From positions 1-7,036 of the forward strand of contig JBEKZQ010000333.1 in assembly GCA_049509675.1 (NCBI GenBank): a stretch of 7,036 nucleotides of DNA, read 5' to 3'. Positions 6,793 through 7,036 of this stretch are shown here, one piece after another. Source of the DNA: JBEKZQ01 sp049509675 (GTDB lineage: Bacteria; Planctomycetota; Planctomycetia; Pirellulales; Thermoguttaceae). Both the position numbers and the translations under genes were made by a program. Every line of letters begins with the position of its first letter. The first letter of the stretch is position 1. The notes under the pieces were generated by a model. The model was not told the DNA's origin. It did no database searches and worked only from the letters and a program-made list of their open reading frames with translations.

Positions 6793-7036
6793 ATGCCCCT
6801 ATGGAGCCCCAAGAAGGAATTTGGCGAGCCCGCCGCGAAGCGCGAGTTTCCGCCGTCGCTGGAGTCGGCCCTCGACGCCCGAGATAGTGCGGTCAAAGGC
6901 TCCGGCGACCAGACGGCAGACGACGAGGACGGCGGACCGCTGCACGAGTTGACCGCTCGGCTGGCCCAGTTGGGCCAACTGCTGGACGAGGCCAATCAAC
7001 AGGTCGTGTCGTACCTGGTCCACCGCGAATCGGCCG
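6793..7036 (+). CDS. Unidentified coiled-coil protein, 3' truncated by window edge
   Basis: Only the first 81 residues are present, starting MPLWSPKKEF. Residues 1-49 are polar, probably disordered, with an acidic patch DDEDGG at 43-48. From 50 a perfect heptad pattern runs L50, L53, L57, L60, L64, A67, V71, Y74, predicting a coiled coil that continues toward the edge. I do not recognise the family from this fragment. It follows the srfB-like gene by 185 bp on the same strand, so it may be a third member of the cluster. An acidic disordered start followed by a coiled coil is also how GrpE nucleotide-exchange factors begin, which would fit a partner of an Hsp70-fold ATPase. A SrfA counterpart or an unrelated structural protein is equally possible. 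The reading frame is supported by the GGAG site and third-position GC preference. Confidence 0.65.
   Translation, partial: MPLWSPKKEFGEPAAKREFPPSLESALDARDSAVKGSGDQTADDEDGGPLHELTARLAQLGQLLDEANQQVVSYLVHRESA

Noticed and set aside
6608..6952. A 114-codon + strand frame after the srfB-like gene
   Set aside because: Its sequence includes the translated palindromic repeats (the PHPNPLPEGEG peptide common in spurious annotations), and it overlaps the better supported coiled-coil gene starting at 6793.
1..7036. CRISPR array, tRNA, rRNA or insertion sequence
   Set aside because: No regularly spaced direct repeats, cloverleaf-like sequence, ribosomal RNA motif or transposase-like protein was seen on either strand.

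Overview
The window is GC-rich coding DNA with all recognisable genes on the + strand: the 3' end of an Ig-like-domain protein, two complete large genes, and the 5' end of a fourth. The organism is probably a planctomycete (inference). This rests on high GC with strong G/C preference at third codon positions, weak or absent Shine-Dalgarno sequences, and two families of short GC-rich intergenic palindromes that I associate from memory with planctomycete genomes. No ribosomal or taxonomic marker is present, so this is moderate confidence only.

Layout. 1-1054: C-terminal part of a protein built from tandem bacterial Ig-like (Big_2-type) beta-sandwich domains; its N-terminus lies outside the window. 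1055-1147: short spacer with a perfect hairpin (repeat family B). 1148-3712: 854-aa P-loop NTPase resembling the SrfC family, with Walker A and GTPase-like G3/G4 candidates. 3713-3817: spacer with a family A palindromic repeat. 3818-6607: 929-aa SrfB-family protein with the split phosphate-1/phosphate-2/adenosine motifs of the actin/Hsp70/sugar-kinase ATPase fold. 6608-6792: spacer with two further family A repeats in opposite orientation. 6793-window end: start of a small unidentified protein with an acidic linker followed by a regular coiled-coil heptad pattern.

How they may work together. SrfB and SrfC are named after the Salmonella srfABC genes (SsrB-regulated factors), whose biochemical role is not established. 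Here the pair appears in what looks like a free-living, non-enteric background. It couples an actin/Hsp70-fold ATPase to a GTPase-like partner, and the next gene encodes a coiled-coil protein that could be an accessory or nucleotide-exchange-like factor. The three genes are co-directional with 105 and 185 bp spacers, each carrying hairpin repeats, so co-transcription with modulation between genes is plausible but unproven. Whether the upstream Ig-like protein belongs to the same system is open.

Two antisense ORFs of nearly 1000 codons lie opposite the two big genes. They are codon-register shadows and are not annotated.
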